A stretch of 64,000 bases of DNA. Source: Corynebacterium lubricantis DSM 45231 (lineage in GTDB: Bacteria > Actinomycetota > Actinomycetes > Mycobacteriales > Mycobacteriaceae). Both the position numbers and the translations under genes were made by a program. The DNA lies in NCBI RefSeq assembly GCF_000379425.1, contig NZ_KB902215.1, forward strand, positions 62,001-126,000, read 5' to 3'. Shown here one piece after another: positions 37,881 to 47,659 of the stretch. Numbering within the stretch: position 1 is the first letter of the stretch; each line of letters opens with the position of its first letter. The notes under the pieces are model-generated. The model was not told where the DNA came from, ran no database searches, and worked only from the letters and a program-made list of their open reading frames with translations.

Positions 37881-38687
37881 TTGAAGAAAGCATTTGCGAC
37901 GATCGCAGCCACTGCTCTTTCCGCGTCGCTGCTGGCCGCCTGCGGGTCTGCGCAGGACGAGATTAGCGTGCTGGCCACAGCCGTTCCCCACGAAGAAATC
38001 CTGGCGTGGGTCGACGAACAACACAACGATTTCGCATTGGATATCAAGGTCGTCTCCGGTGGGCCCGAGGTGAACATGTCCGTGGCGGATGGAAGCGCCG
38101 ACGTGAATTTCTTCCAACACCTGCCGTACCTGTTGGACTGGGAATCGTCGTCAAGCGAAAAGCTTGTTGATCTAGGTGGCGTCCACATCGAGCCGATGTC
38201 GATGTACTCGAACTCGGTAGCTGCGGTCGACGAGCTGCAAGACGGTGCACGGGTCGCGGTGCCCAATAGTGCGAGTAACCTCGCGCGCGCACTTTTGCTA
38301 TTGCAAGATCATGGTCTGCTGACGCTCGATGGCGAGCTGGATCCGGCGGACGTGTCGAAGATCAACCTGGATTCGATCGTGGAGAACCCGAAGAATATCG
38401 AGATCGTTCCAGTCGCTGATGAGATCGTCGTGCAGTCGCTTGACGACGAGTCGGTAAACGGCGTTATTGCTTCTTCGAATTACGCGATGGATATCGGCCT
38501 AGACCCAGTTGCAGACGCGGTGATTTCGGAAAGCCCGAAGGACAATCCGTACGCGAATATCATTGTGGCCAATGAAGATTCGGCGAAAGACCCACAGGTG
38601 CAGGCACTCGTCGATGCACTGTTTTCCAATGAGACATCGGAGTGGATCGAAGAAACCTACGGATCGGCCGTAATTCCCGTTCATTAG
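37881..38687 (+). CDS. MetQ/NlpA-family substrate-binding lipoprotein, orphan
   Basis: The 268-residue protein has a lipoprotein signal (MKKAFATIAATALSASLLAACGS, lipobox LAAC near residue 21; quoted to its functional core) and the NlpA fold segments DGSADVNFFQHLPYL near 74 and VAVPNSASNLARAL near 119. The only usable start is TTG 37881. No MetN ATPase or MetI permease gene is adjacent, so it must share a transporter or act otherwise. Two copies of the 14-mer TCGTCGNNAAGCGA lie within it (38145-38158 plus, 38436-38449 minus). Confidence 0.85.
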   Translation: MKKAFATIAATALSASLLAACGSAQDEISVLATAVPHEEILAWVDEQHNDFALDIKVVSGGPEVNMSVADGSADVNFFQHLPYLLDWESSSSEKLVDLGGVHIEPMSMYSNSVAAVDELQDGARVAVPNSASNLARALLLLQDHGLLTLDGELDPADVSKINLDSIVENPKNIEIVPVADEIVVQSLDDESVNGVIASSNYAMDIGLDPVADAVISESPKDNPYANIIVANEDSAKDPQVQALVDALFSNETSEWIEETYGSAVIPVH

Positions 38688-38702
38688 AGGTCAAAATAGG
38701 GC

Positions 38703-38720
38703 TGTTCGCTACCGGCGTAC
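38703..38720. promoter_or_regulatory. ClgR-type box upstream of clpC
   Basis: TGTTCGCTACCGGCGTAC fits the remembered ClgR consensus WNNWCGCYNANRGCGWWS at every position except the central A. ClgR activates clp genes in C. glutamicum and mycobacteria. It lies about 128 bases before the clpC ATG, upstream of where a promoter would be expected. Confidence 0.55.
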
Positions 38721-38847
38721 ATGCCATTGACCTGCGAAAACACCCGTTTTGCGAGGGGTGTGTTCAAAAAGGTTGAATACAAGGCCCATCGTGCGCGTTA
38801 TTGTGGGTGACACATTAGGACGAAACTTTAGATAAAGGGGTTGCCAC

Positions 38848-41604
38848 ATGTTTGAGCGGTTTACTGACCGGGCACGCCGCGTCATTGTCCTTGCCCAAGA
38901 AGAGGCAAGGATGCTCAACCACAATTACATCGGTACCGAGCACATCCTGCTCGGTCTGATCCATGAGGGCGAGGGCGTTGCTGCGAAGGCGCTCGAGTCC
39001 ATGGGTATTAACTTGGAAGATGTCCGCCGCGAGGTCGAAGAGATCATCGGCCACGGCACTCAGCCACACACCGGCCATATTCCGTTTACACCACGCGCGA
39101 AGAAGGTTCTTGAGCTTTCGCTGCGTGAGGGCCTCCAGATGGGCCACAAGTACATCGGCACCGAGTTCCTGCTGCTCGGCCTGATCCGTGAGGGCGAGGG
39201 CGTTGCAGCTCAGGTTCTGACCAAGCTGGGCGCTGATCTGCCTCGCGTACGTCAGCAGGTTATTCAGTTGCTCTCCGGCTACGAGGGTGGCCAGGGCCAG
39301 AACCCTGAGGCCCCAGAGCAGGGTGGAGCACAGGGCGGTCAGCTCGGCGCAGGCCCAACTGCTGGTGCAGGTGCGGGCCCTGGCGCTGGCCAGGGTGCTG
39401 GCCCACGTGGCGGCAACCAGGGCGAGCGCTCCAACTCGCTCGTATTAGATCAGTTCGGTCGCAACCTGACCCAGGCTGCCAAGGAAGGCAAGCTGGACCC
39501 GGTTGTTGGGCGCGATAAGGAAATCGAGCGCATCATGCAGGTGCTGTCTCGCCGTACCAAGAACAACCCTGTTCTGATCGGTGAGCCTGGCGTTGGTAAG
39601 ACCGCTGTTGTTGAGGGCCTGGCCCTTGACATTGTTAACGGCAAGGTCCCCGAGACCTTGAAGGACAAGCAGGTTTACTCGCTTGACCTGGGTTCCCTCG
39701 TTGCCGGTTCCCGCTACCGCGGTGACTTCGAGGAGCGCCTGAAGAAGGTGCTCAAGGAGATTAACCAGCGCGGTGACATCATTTTGTTCATCGACGAGAT
39801 CCACACCCTGGTTGGTGCGGGTGCTGCAGAAGGCGCGATTGACGCGGCTTCCTTGCTGAAGCCAAAGCTTGCTCGTGGTGAGCTACAGACCATCGGTGCT
39901 ACCACCTTGGATGAGTACCGGAAGCACATCGAGAAGGATGCGGCTCTTGAGCGTCGTTTCCAGCCGGTACAGGTCGACGAGCCTTCCATCGAAGACACGA
40001 TCAAGATTCTGAAGGGTCTTCGCGATAAGTACGAGGCGCACCACCGCGTTTCTTACACCGATGATGCACTGGTCGCGGCAGCAAACCTGTCCGAGCGCTA
40101 CATCAACGACCGTTTCTTGCCAGATAAGGCAGTTGACCTCCTCGACGAGGCGGGCGCCCGCATGCGCATCAAGCGTATGACGGCACCTGAGGGTCTGCGC
40201 GAGGTAGATGACCGGATCGCGGACGTGCGTCGCGAGAAGGAAGCCGCCATCGATGCACAAGACTTCGAGAAGGCAGCTGGCCTGCGCGATACCGAGCGCA
40301 AGCTTGGTGAAGAGCGTTCCGAGAAGGAAAAGCAGTGGCGCTCCGGCGACCTGGAGGAAATCGCCGAGGTCGGCGAGGACCAGATCGCAGAAGTTCTGGC
40401 TAACTGGACCGGCATTCCAGTGTTCAAGCTGACGGAGAAGGAATCCAACCGTCTGCTGGGCATGGAAGAGGAGCTGCACAAGCGCATCATCGGCCAGGAC
40501 GAGGCAGTCAAGGCAGTCTCGCGTGCGATCCGTCGTACCCGTGCAGGCCTGAAGGATCCAAAGCGCCCTTCCGGTTCGTTCATCTTCGCCGGTCCGTCCG
40601 GTGTTGGTAAGACCGAGCTGTCCAAGGCCCTGGCGGAATTCCTCTTCGGCGACGAAGATTCCCTGATCCAGATCGACATGGGCGAGTTCCACGACCGCTT
40701 CACCGCCTCGCGTCTGTTCGGTGCCCCTCCGGGATATGTCGGCTACGAAGAGGGTGGCCAGCTGACCGAGAAGGTTCGCCGCAAGCCATTCTCCGTCGTC
40801 CTGTTCGACGAGATTGAGAAGGCGCACAAGGAGATCTACAACACCTTGCTGCAGGTGCTCGAAGAGGGCCACCTCACCGACGGCCAGGGTCGCGTGGTGG
40901 ACTTTAAGAACACCGTGTTGATCTTCACCTCCAACCTGGGTACCTCCGATATCTCGAAGGCTGTTGGTCTGGGCTTCTCCGGTTCCAACGAGACCGATTC
41001 GGATGCGCAGTACGAGCGCATGAAGAACAAGGTCAACGATGAGCTGAAGAAGCACTTCCGCCCAGAGTTCCTCAACCGTATCGATGAGATCGTGGTCTTC
41101 CACCAGCTCACCCAGGAGCAGATCGTTCAGATGGTCGAGCTGCTCATCGGTCGCGTTGCCAAGGCTCTTGCACAGCAGGACATGGGCATCGAGCTGACCG
41201 ACAAGGCGAAGAACCTGCTCGCGCAGCGTGGCTTCGACCCAGTGCTTGGTGCACGTCCATTGCGTCGTACCATCCAGCGCGAGATCGAGGACGTCTTGTC
41301 CGAGAAGATCCTCTACGGCGAGATCGGTGCCGGCGAGATCATCTCCGTCGATGTCGAGGGCTGGGACGGCGAGTCCAAGAACACGGACTCCGCTACCTTC
41401 ACCTTCACTCCTCGCCCGAAGCCACTGCCAGAGGGCACCTTCACCGAGGAAGAGGCTGAAGAGGTCCGCGAGATCGAGGCTCCTGTCGAGGTCGGTGCAT
41501 CCTCCTCCGAGGGCGGCGACGACTTCGATTCCCTGAGCGTTGATGTCCCTGACACCTACCCAGGCGAGGACGAGGGTCCAGCCGGTGCAGGTCAGGCACG
41601 GTAG
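38848..41604 (+). CDS. clpC: ATP-dependent Clp protease ATPase ClpC
   Basis: The 918-residue Hsp100 unfoldase feeds proteins to ClpP. Two ClpN repeats (about residues 5-145) are followed by a Gly/Ala/Gln-rich linker (about 150-190, repeated GAG units), the first AAA module (GEPGVGKT near 246), a UVR-like coiled segment ([19 protein letters not shown] near 465), the second AAA module (GPSGVGKT near 582) and an acidic C-terminal tail. Length is usual for actinobacterial ClpC1 plus a longer tail. A ClgR box lies upstream and a strong terminator downstream. Confidence 0.97.
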   Translation: MFERFTDRARRVIVLAQEEARMLNHNYIGTEHILLGLIHEGEGVAAKALESMGINLEDVRREVEEIIGHGTQPHTGHIPFTPRAKKVLELSLREGLQMGHKYIGTEFLLLGLIREGEGVAAQVLTKLGADLPRVRQQVIQLLSGYEGGQGQNPEAPEQGGAQGGQLGAGPTAGAGAGPGAGQGAGPRGGNQGERSNSLVLDQFGRNLTQAAKEGKLDPVVGRDKEIERIMQVLSRRTKNNPVLIGEPGVGKTAVVEGLALDIVNGKVPETLKDKQVYSLDLGSLVAGSRYRGDFEERLKKVLKEINQRGDIILFIDEIHTLVGAGAAEGAIDAASLLKPKLARGELQTIGATTLDEYRKHIEKDAALERRFQPVQVDEPSIEDTIKILKGLRDKYEAHHRVSYTDDALVAAANLSERYINDRFLPDKAVDLLDEAGARMRIKRMTAPEGLREVDDRIADVRREKEAAIDAQDFEKAAGLRDTERKLGEERSEKEKQWRSGDLEEIAEVGEDQIAEVLANWTGIPVFKLTEKESNRLLGMEEELHKRIIGQDEAVKAVSRAIRRTRAGLKDPKRPSGSFIFAGPSGVGKTELSKALAEFLFGDEDSLIQIDMGEFHDRFTASRLFGAPPGYVGYEEGGQLTEKVRRKPFSVVLFDEIEKAHKEIYNTLLQVLEEGHLTDGQGRVVDFKNTVLIFTSNLGTSDISKAVGLGFSGSNETDSDAQYERMKNKVNDELKKHFRPEFLNRIDEIVVFHQLTQEQIVQMVELLIGRVAKALAQQDMGIELTDKAKNLLAQRGFDPVLGARPLRRTIQREIEDVLSEKILYGEIGAGEIISVDVEGWDGESKNTDSATFTFTPRPKPLPEGTFTEEEAEEVREIEAPVEVGASSSEGGDDFDSLSVDVPDTYPGEDEGPAGAGQAR

Positions 41605-41624
41605 CAGGTAGTCGCTTATCGACG

Positions 41625-41666
41625 AAGTCCGCTTCCCCCAGAACTATCTGGGGGAAGCGGACTTTT
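41625..41666 (+). terminator. Terminator of clpC
   Basis: An 18-bp perfect stem beginning AAGTCCGCTTCCCCC closes an ACTA loop and ends in TTTT. A minus-strand copy of TCGTCGNNAAGCGA (41612-41625) shares the first base of the stem. Confidence 0.93.
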
Positions 41667-41691
41667 GTCTGTTTGAATGGTCTAGAAAAGC

Positions 41692-42993
41692 CTAGAAAGT
41701 CCCGCAGGAAGAGGTAGTGGGAACTCCGTTGAATCGGTCAGCTAACCACTGTGCTGCTGGCTGGGCTTGAGTGAGCATGCCGCCAGCATGATTGAGTCCG
41801 ACCTTCATACCCGGTGTGAGTTCCGGGACTCCCTCGTCGAGGTACGTCACATCGGCGCCCAGTGCGCAATAGTCGCGCGCCATCTGTGTGGTTTGCGGGG
41901 AAGGAACGAGATCGTCGTTACCGCCCGTGGCTACGAAGATTGGTGCGGAGGGGACCTGCTGACCCAGCTTTTGGGAGTTGAGTAGCTCAACGATTCGTTC
42001 ATCGCGGAATGCGGCCTCGGCCATGGACTCGCCGGTAGTGGTCAGAGTCCTGGTATCCGTGAGATGCCAACGCACGACGGAATCGCCGATGCAGGAATCC
42101 CGGTTGGAGGCCAAGAATTCTCGGCCGCGATCGTTGACCACCGCGTCGAAAGGCTCTTTGAATTCGGGGAAGCGCTCGCCCCAGCCGTGGTAGGCGAAGG
42201 CCAGCACGGAGACAATCGAGGAGTTATCCACGCCTCCGATTACTGCGGCGAGGTCCGCAGGCGCGGCACCCGAGTAGGTGCCCTGCAGATTAACCTCAGG
42301 CGCGTAGGACTGGTGGTGTTCGGCTGCAGCGGCCACCGCGCCACCGCCTTGCGAGTAGCCGAACAGGCCGACCGGGGAGCCCTCAGGTACGACGGCCCGC
42401 GCCGCATCCAAAACAGCGTGGGCTTCCTCGGTGTGCAACACGTAGGTGTGTTGGCCGGGAGTGCCCAGTCCGATGTAGTCGGTGACCACGACGCGCATGC
42501 CCAAAAGAGAGGCCGCGGAGTAGAAGGGGATTTCGTAGTTGGTGCCGAGGGCTTCGGCCTGCGGGTCGTACTGACCAATGAAACCCGGACCCTTCGAGGG
42601 CGCGCAGGCATCCCCAGCACCGCGGGTGCCGGGGGCGAACACAATAGTTGGGGTCGGTCCCGCGCCCTGCCATGGATTAGCCGGTTCGATGGTGAACCCG
42701 GAGACAGCAACGGGATCCCCATGAATAGTCGTTGATGAATAGAGGATCTTCTCGGCGTAGCCGGGGAAGTCGGGCCCCAAGACGTTGAGCAGTTGTGGCG
42801 CCGGTTGCGTGCGTATCAGCGATCCTGCGGCAGGCACATTCTCCGGCGGAGAGTAGAAGGGGTCGTCCCAGGTGAGGGCGGAATCCGCCTGGCTGGATGT
42901 CTGAGCGTCGGCAGTGTGAACGCCCACGGTTAAGGCAGTAGCAATGAGTGTCGGGATTAAACCAAGGGAAAGTAGTCGTTTACGAATAGTCAT
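41692..42993 (-). CDS. Secreted lipase (LIP family, alpha/beta hydrolase)
   Basis: The 433-residue protein has a Sec signal peptide (hydrophobic residues about 7-27, cleavage near HTADAQ) and the nucleophile elbow GYSQGG near residue 219. The GTRGAGDACAPSKG region near 123 is typical of secretory triacylglycerol lipases of actinobacteria and Candida LipA-like enzymes. The acid (GGNDDLVP) and base (LNHAGG) segments are near 358 and 403. It probably hydrolyses host or environmental lipids; corynebacteria are often lipophilic. It converges on clpC. Confidence 0.88.
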   Translation of the reverse strand: MTIRKRLLSLGLIPTLIATALTVGVHTADAQTSSQADSALTWDDPFYSPPENVPAAGSLIRTQPAPQLLNVLGPDFPGYAEKILYSSTTIHGDPVAVSGFTIEPANPWQGAGPTPTIVFAPGTRGAGDACAPSKGPGFIGQYDPQAEALGTNYEIPFYSAASLLGMRVVVTDYIGLGTPGQHTYVLHTEEAHAVLDAARAVVPEGSPVGLFGYSQGGGAVAAAAEHHQSYAPEVNLQGTYSGAAPADLAAVIGGVDNSSIVSVLAFAYHGWGERFPEFKEPFDAVVNDRGREFLASNRDSCIGDSVVRWHLTDTRTLTTTGESMAEAAFRDERIVELLNSQKLGQQVPSAPIFVATGGNDDLVPSPQTTQMARDYCALGADVTYLDEGVPELTPGMKVGLNHAGGMLTQAQPAAQWLADRFNGVPTTSSCGTF

Positions 42994-43033
42994 TCGCCTA
43001 TCCTAGTGGTCCGACTCGGTATAATCCACGAAT

Positions 43034-43204
43034 ATGGGACTGCAATATAGAGATAAGAAGAAAATCGGCAAGAATTCGTGGCTCAACATCTCCGGCTCGG
43101 GCGTTTCCACTTCCACGAAAATCGGCCCCGTCACCCTCAATTCGCGGGGCGGCATGTGGGTCAAACTGCCTGGTGGCCTCAACTTCCGCGGCCGCTGGAA
43201 GTAG
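43034..43204 (+). CDS. Small DUF4236-like protein
   Basis: The 56-residue protein MGLQYRDKKKIGKNSWLNIS... has the DUF4236 pattern (SGSGVSTSTKIGPVTLNSRGG, basic and Gly-rich). It is short but has a clean start and stop and sits in a gap that fits it exactly between lipase and mutY. Function unknown. Confidence 0.6.
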   Translation: MGLQYRDKKKIGKNSWLNISGSGVSTSTKIGPVTLNSRGGMWVKLPGGLNFRGRWK

Positions 43205-43206
43205 CC

Positions 43207-44091
43207 CTATTTGCCGGGCAAGTGGAAAAGGCCACGCTCGTCTTGTTCGGCAAGCCCGTCGTCGAGAAGCGAATAAAGCGCCCTTGAGCGCTGTGCCGCG
43301 TCGGGCCACACCACGTCAATCTCGGACTGCGCGACGGGGCTCTCGGCCTCGCGGAGCACCTTCATGATCTTGCCGCGGACTTGGCGGTCGGTGCCCACAA
43401 ACTTTTGTACCTTCTTTTTGCGCAATTCATCGGCGGTCGGCTCGGGGCGGCCTTCGATGAGCCATCGGCACGAATCGGCAACCGGGCAGTGCTCGCAGCG
43501 CGGACCCGTCGCGGTGCAAATAACAGCGCCGAGCTCCATCAACCCCGCCGAAAATGTCGGCCCCTTGTGCTTTGGGAGCAGCGCGCCAACCTGCACGAGC
43601 TCCCGCTTCGAGGCGGGTGGCGCGATGGGTCGTCCGTCGACCATCCGCGCGTAGACACGCCGCACATTCGTATCCACCACCGGCACATTCTGCCCATACG
43701 CAAAACACGCCACTGCGCGCGCCGTGTAATCCCCGATGCCCGGCAGCGCCAGGAGCGCGTCGACGTCGCGGGGCACAACGCCATCATGCTTATCGACGAT
43801 TGCCTGCGCGCACTCCAACAAACGCAGCACACGGCGCGGGTAGCCAAGCGTGCCCCACGCCCGGATCACCTCGTCCGGGCCAGCTTCGGCAAAAGCCTGC
43901 GGATCGGGCCAGCGCTCCATCCACTCCTCCCAGATCGGGGCGACGCGGGCGACGGGGGTTTGCTGACTCATGACCTCGGAAAGCAGAACTCCCCAGGCAG
44001 AGGTTCCGTCCGCGCGCCAGGGCAGTGGGCGCGCGTCGCTTTCGAACCATTCCGTGATGGTGAGTGAGGGGAAACTGTTCTGGAGTGTCAT
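43207..44091 (-). CDS. mutY: A/G-specific adenine glycosylase
   Basis: The 294-residue DNA repair enzyme removes adenine paired with 8-oxoguanine. The helix-hairpin-helix LPGIGDYTARAVACF near residue 120, catalytic Asp in VVDTNVRRV near 139 and the 4Fe-4S loop C-x6-C-x2-C-x5-C (CTATGPRCEHCPVADSC near 191) are intact. It lacks much of the C-terminal NUDT-like domain of E. coli MutY (350 residues), as in other actinobacteria. A 14-mer copy lies at 43259-43272. It is divergent from the carbonic anhydrase gene. Confidence 0.94.
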   Translation of the reverse strand: MTLQNSFPSLTITEWFESDARPLPWRADGTSAWGVLLSEVMSQQTPVARVAPIWEEWMERWPDPQAFAEAGPDEVIRAWGTLGYPRRVLRLLECAQAIVDKHDGVVPRDVDALLALPGIGDYTARAVACFAYGQNVPVVDTNVRRVYARMVDGRPIAPPASKRELVQVGALLPKHKGPTFSAGLMELGAVICTATGPRCEHCPVADSCRWLIEGRPEPTADELRKKKVQKFVGTDRQVRGKIMKVLREAESPVAQSEIDVVWPDAAQRSRALYSLLDDGLAEQDERGLFHLPGK

Positions 44092-44101
44092 AATAAGTGT
44101 T

Positions 44102-44716
44102 ATGCCTCATAATAAGACACCGCAGCAAATCTGGGATTCTCTGAAAGAGGGAAACAAGCGCTTTACTGGCGAAGCCGCCGAACACCCGCATTCGTCGATG
44201 AAACGCCTGCAGGAACTGCAAAGTGGTCAAGAACCAATCGCCGTGATCTTGTCGTGTTCCGATTCGCGCGCGCCGGTGGAGTATATCTTCGACACCGGTT
44301 TCGGCGATCTGTTCGTGGTGCGTACCGCAGGGGAGACGGTTGCTCCGGCAGTCTTCGGCTCGATTGAGTTTGCAGTGAAGAATCTGGATGTCGGACTGAT
44401 TATTGTGCTTGGCCACGAGTCTTGTGGCGCGGTGAGCGCGGCGATTAAGGCTGTGGACCACGCCGAGGTACCCGTGGATTCCCAGCGCGTGCTGGTGGAA
44501 AAGATCATTCCGTCGGTGCTGCAATCCCGCGTGAAGGGTGGCACCGATCCGGCAGCAATCGAAGCCGAACACGCCTCGATCACCGCAGATCAGATCATCC
44601 ACCGCCTCTCCGTTGTCGGCGATCGCCTAGAAATGGGAGAGATCGGTGTTGTAGCTGCTCACTACCGTCTTTCCGACGGCCAAGTTGAGAGCGTTCGCAC
44701 CTGGGGCGTGTCCTAG
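44102..44716 (+). CDS. Beta-carbonic anhydrase
   Basis: The 204-residue enzyme interconverts CO2 and bicarbonate. Zinc ligands and the Asp-Arg dyad are Cys52, Asp54, Arg56 (CSDSR), His105 and Cys108 (GHESCGA). ATG 44102 was chosen because upstream in-frame codons run into the mutY start region. It is next to mutY, as I recall for C. glutamicum. Confidence 0.94.
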   Translation: MPHNKTPQQIWDSLKEGNKRFTGEAAEHPHSSMKRLQELQSGQEPIAVILSCSDSRAPVEYIFDTGFGDLFVVRTAGETVAPAVFGSIEFAVKNLDVGLIIVLGHESCGAVSAAIKAVDHAEVPVDSQRVLVEKIIPSVLQSRVKGGTDPAAIEAEHASITADQIIHRLSVVGDRLEMGEIGVVAAHYRLSDGQVESVRTWGVS

Positions 44717-44779
44717 AAAAAGGACACGCCGCGTGGTGAATACGCGGCTTCACCTGCTCTTCGTTCTACAGTTGAGGAT

Positions 44780-45478
44780 GTGACGCAACGACCACAACGA
44801 CCTCAACGTCTCCCGCAAAAGTACTACATTCGCCGCCGTGTAGCTGCTTTGGTGATCATTGTTGTCGTCGTTGCCCTGATTGTGTGGGGGCTCGTTGCTT
44901 GGGGCCGTTCGTCCCAGGATCAGACTGAGCAGGCTTCCAGCGAGGCAACATCGGCGGCACCCGAGGCGACTAGTTCGGCACCTGCCACCGAGGAAGAAGC
45001 TGCGAAGTCGGAGTCCTCAGAGACCTCTGAGAAACCAACGGAGACCGAATCCGAGACCTCAGCGAAGGAATCGGATGCCAAGGGAACCTGCGACGTGAAA
45101 GATCTGCGGATCACAGCGTCAACAGACAAGCCTTCCTACAAGGCGAACGAACAGCCGACGATGTATATGCAGGTAGAAAACCCTACCGATGCGGACTGCG
45201 AGCTCACGCTTGACGACGACACACTGCGCTTCGAGGTCTACGCCCTCGATTCCAACCAGCGGATGTGGGCGGATACTGACTGCTACGCGTCTGTCATCTC
45301 CGGCGAAGAGGTCTTCCCAGCTGGCGAGTCGCGCAACTTCCAGGCGGTCTGGTCGCGCGCTGGATCCGCGCCGGGCGAGTGCAGCGACCGCAGCCCAGTT
45401 CCTGAAGGTTCCTACTTCTTGCACGGAGTCATCGACGACAACGCCTCCGACGCGGCACCGTTTAATCTAGCTACCTAG
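44780..45478 (+). CDS. Membrane-anchored protein with Ser/Glu linker and Ig-like domain
   Basis: The 232-residue protein has a cytoplasmic basic/Pro/Gln head, one membrane helix (about residues 23-44), a Ser/Glu/Ala-rich linker (about 50-105) and a C-terminal beta-sandwich-like domain with three or four cysteines (ADCELTLDD, DTDCYAS, GECSDRS). The domain resembles BsuPI/Ig-like envelope domains of actinobacteria. It starts at GTG 44780. It is probably exported or anchored with the domain outside; function unknown. Its 3' end overlaps the next gene by 12 bases. Confidence 0.7.
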   Translation: MTQRPQRPQRLPQKYYIRRRVAALVIIVVVVALIVWGLVAWGRSSQDQTEQASSEATSAAPEATSSAPATEEEAAKSESSETSEKPTETESETSAKESDAKGTCDVKDLRITASTDKPSYKANEQPTMYMQVENPTDADCELTLDDDTLRFEVYALDSNQRMWADTDCYASVISGEEVFPAGESRNFQAVWSRAGSAPGECSDRSPVPEGSYFLHGVIDDNASDAAPFNLAT

Positions 45479-46039
45479 TACGTCGCGGGTCTGCACTATC
45501 TCGACCATCGGGGCGAGCAGGCCTAAGACGCTGAGCGTCTGCTCCTGGGCTTCGTCGCTAACAGCTCCGCAAGCATCGGCGATGACAACTACTTTCCGCC
45601 CGGCATCCACCGCGCCGAGCACGGTGGATAAGACACAACAATCGGTGGCAACTCCACACGCATATAGCGGCTGTTCTATCGGTGCCAGGGCGGCAAGCTC
45701 CGTGCCCCATTTGGAAAAAGTCGGAAGCGTGATCACAGTGTCCTGCGGACCTGGCTCCACCGTCAGCTCCCAGCGGGGATCGGTTTCATCGACTCGAAAT
45801 GTCGACCAGCGGTCGTAGTAGTGCTCCCACGACCCCGCTTCCTCGGGCGCGCGCACAAACTTTGTCCACACCACCTCGTTGAAGGCCTCGCGCAGGCGGA
45901 GGACATTGGCTTCCGCCTCAAGGTAGCGAGGCACTGCCCACTCGCTATCACTATCGCGAAACGCGATCTGCATGTCTACGGCGACGAGGGTACCTGCGGG
46001 CAGGGAATCGTCGTCAAGCGGTGCGTTTATGCGTGTCAT
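45467..46039 (-). CDS. Isochorismatase-family cysteine hydrolase
   Basis: The 190-residue hydrolase has the family triad: Asp in LVAVDMQIAF near residue 21, Lys in VWTKFVR and Cys in CGVATDCCVLST near 135. Members cleave isochorismate, nicotinamide or related amides; the substrate is unknown. ATG 46039 is preferred to one 45 bases upstream because the family begins near PAGTLVAVDMQ. It lies 13 bases after the NCS1 permease gene, so the two may handle the same heterocyclic compound. Confidence 0.87.
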   Translation of the reverse strand: MTRINAPLDDDSLPAGTLVAVDMQIAFRDSDSEWAVPRYLEAEANVLRLREAFNEVVWTKFVRAPEEAGSWEHYYDRWSTFRVDETDPRWELTVEPGPQDTVITLPTFSKWGTELAALAPIEQPLYACGVATDCCVLSTVLGAVDAGRKVVVIADACGAVSDEAQEQTLSVLGLLAPMVEIVQTRDVLGS

Positions 46040-46052
46040 GGGGGAGCCCTTT

Positions 46053-47513
46053 CTAGGATGCCTTGCGATACACCATGGTCGCATCCGGGTTCTTCTTCCG
46101 GGCGAGGTGGATGACTATATAGGAGATGAGCGATGCGGCCGCGCCGATATAGTAGGTGACCTCGCCTGCCCCCGCGACAAGTGAATGCCAAGGCCCATCA
46201 CCGAACGGGGTACTCCAGAAGAGCGACGAGACGAGGCAGCCGATGATCCAGGAGACGAAGCCCCAGGCCACGATCCGATTCGTGTCCGCTAGTTCCACCA
46301 GTGCTTGGGTGCCCATGTGTTTCGTGCGAATGAAATAGTCCGCGAGTAACACCGTGGTAAATGGAACGACAAGGTAGCCCAGAAGCAGCAGGAAGTCGTA
46401 GAAGCTGCCGTAGGGGTCCGATTGCATCAGCAAAGTCAGGCCGTAGCTCAGAACCGCTGTGATGACCACCGCGCCCGCGCGCGAGACAGGAATGCGGAGG
46501 GTGAGCAGCGAGATCGAACCGCCGTAGAGGTTCATCGCGGAAACAGGAATGGTGGACAAGACGATGGTGATCATGGCCAGGGGTGCCCACGACCCGGTTA
46601 GTTCGGCTAGGGCCTCGACTGCGCCGAGGTCGCCCGCGAAGCTGGACACGAGCACACCGATGCTGCCTAGCCAAAGCAATGACAGGAAGCTTCCGCCTGT
46701 TGTGAAACCCACGATTTTCGCATGGGATGTCTTGCGTGGCAGGTAGCGGGAAAAGTCAGAGGCGAAAGGCGTCCACGTCATGACGTAGATGAAGAAGAAG
46801 CCCGCGAAGGTGATCCACTCCGGCAGACCACCTTGCTCGCCCCCACCAAGCGGTGCTGATGAGAACTCAATTTTAGACAGTGCCAGTACGGTGATAATCG
46901 CGAAGAGGATCGTCAGAACGACGGTGGCGATCTTGTTCAGCAGGTGGATTAAGTTGTGGCCCCAAATGGCAAAGAGTGCCTGGGCGATAAACATGACGGC
47001 GGCGCCGATCCAGAATGGGATATTGAAAAGTGCCTGGAGTGCGAGCACGGCAAATACGGTGTTCACCGCGACCCAGCCGATGGCCGAGACATTTGTCAGC
47101 AATGCGATGGGGATGAAATTGGCGAAGTAACCCATCGGGCCACGGGCCTGGACTTGCTGCGGGACGCCGAAGCGGGCGCCGATTCCGGCGAGTAGGCCCA
47201 TGACGAGTGCCCCGGCGAAGCTGCCCACGGCCACCGCCGAGATGCCTTGCACGATGGTGAGGCCGAAGGAAGCGGCGAAGAATCCAGATACAAGAACTGC
47301 GAGCACCATGTTCGCGGCGAACCAGAGGGTGAATTGCGAGCTGGGTTTGCCGTGGCGCTCGCTGTCGGGGATTTCTTCGGTGCCGAAGGGTTCGGCCTTG
47401 ATGAGTGAACTGCCGTAAGAGGCTTCGTCTGAATCCGGATCTGAACTTGGGTCTGTAACTAGACCTGAATTATGTGCTTCATTATCAGAGTCGGGGTCAA
47501 CTTGGTCGGGCAT
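46053..47513 (-). CDS. NCS1-family permease (purine/cytosine/allantoin type)
   Basis: The 486-residue protein has about 12 membrane helices and a hydrophilic acidic N-terminus (about 60 residues). ARGPMGYFANFIPIALLTN near residue 140 and WTPFASDFSRYLP near 250 are family signatures of CodB-like permeases. ATG 47513 has GGGAG at 9 bases; an ATG three codons earlier has no room for a ribosome site. It probably imports a nucleobase or related compound used by the adjacent isochorismatase-like hydrolase. Confidence 0.88.
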   Translation of the reverse strand: MPDQVDPDSDNEAHNSGLVTDPSSDPDSDEASYGSSLIKAEPFGTEEIPDSERHGKPSSQFTLWFAANMVLAVLVSGFFAASFGLTIVQGISAVAVGSFAGALVMGLLAGIGARFGVPQQVQARGPMGYFANFIPIALLTNVSAIGWVAVNTVFAVLALQALFNIPFWIGAAVMFIAQALFAIWGHNLIHLLNKIATVVLTILFAIITVLALSKIEFSSAPLGGGEQGGLPEWITFAGFFFIYVMTWTPFASDFSRYLPRKTSHAKIVGFTTGGSFLSLLWLGSIGVLVSSFAGDLGAVEALAELTGSWAPLAMITIVLSTIPVSAMNLYGGSISLLTLRIPVSRAGAVVITAVLSYGLTLLMQSDPYGSFYDFLLLLGYLVVPFTTVLLADYFIRTKHMGTQALVELADTNRIVAWGFVSWIIGCLVSSLFWSTPFGDGPWHSLVAGAGEVTYYIGAAASLISYIVIHLARKKNPDATMVYRKAS

Positions 47514-47659
47514 GGTTAACATCTCCCAGGATGTTGTATGTACAGCGCAACAATTCGAGATGCACCTAAATTGCAATCCTCAAAATATAAGCAGAAAGTA
47601 ATGTGAGATTCAATATTTGCTATGAGGCGCGAGGTGAGATTGTGACTGCCCGCGTAAAA

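Noticed and set aside
37881..38687. Part of a complete methionine ABC operon
   Set aside because: No ATPase or permease gene is adjacent on either strand.
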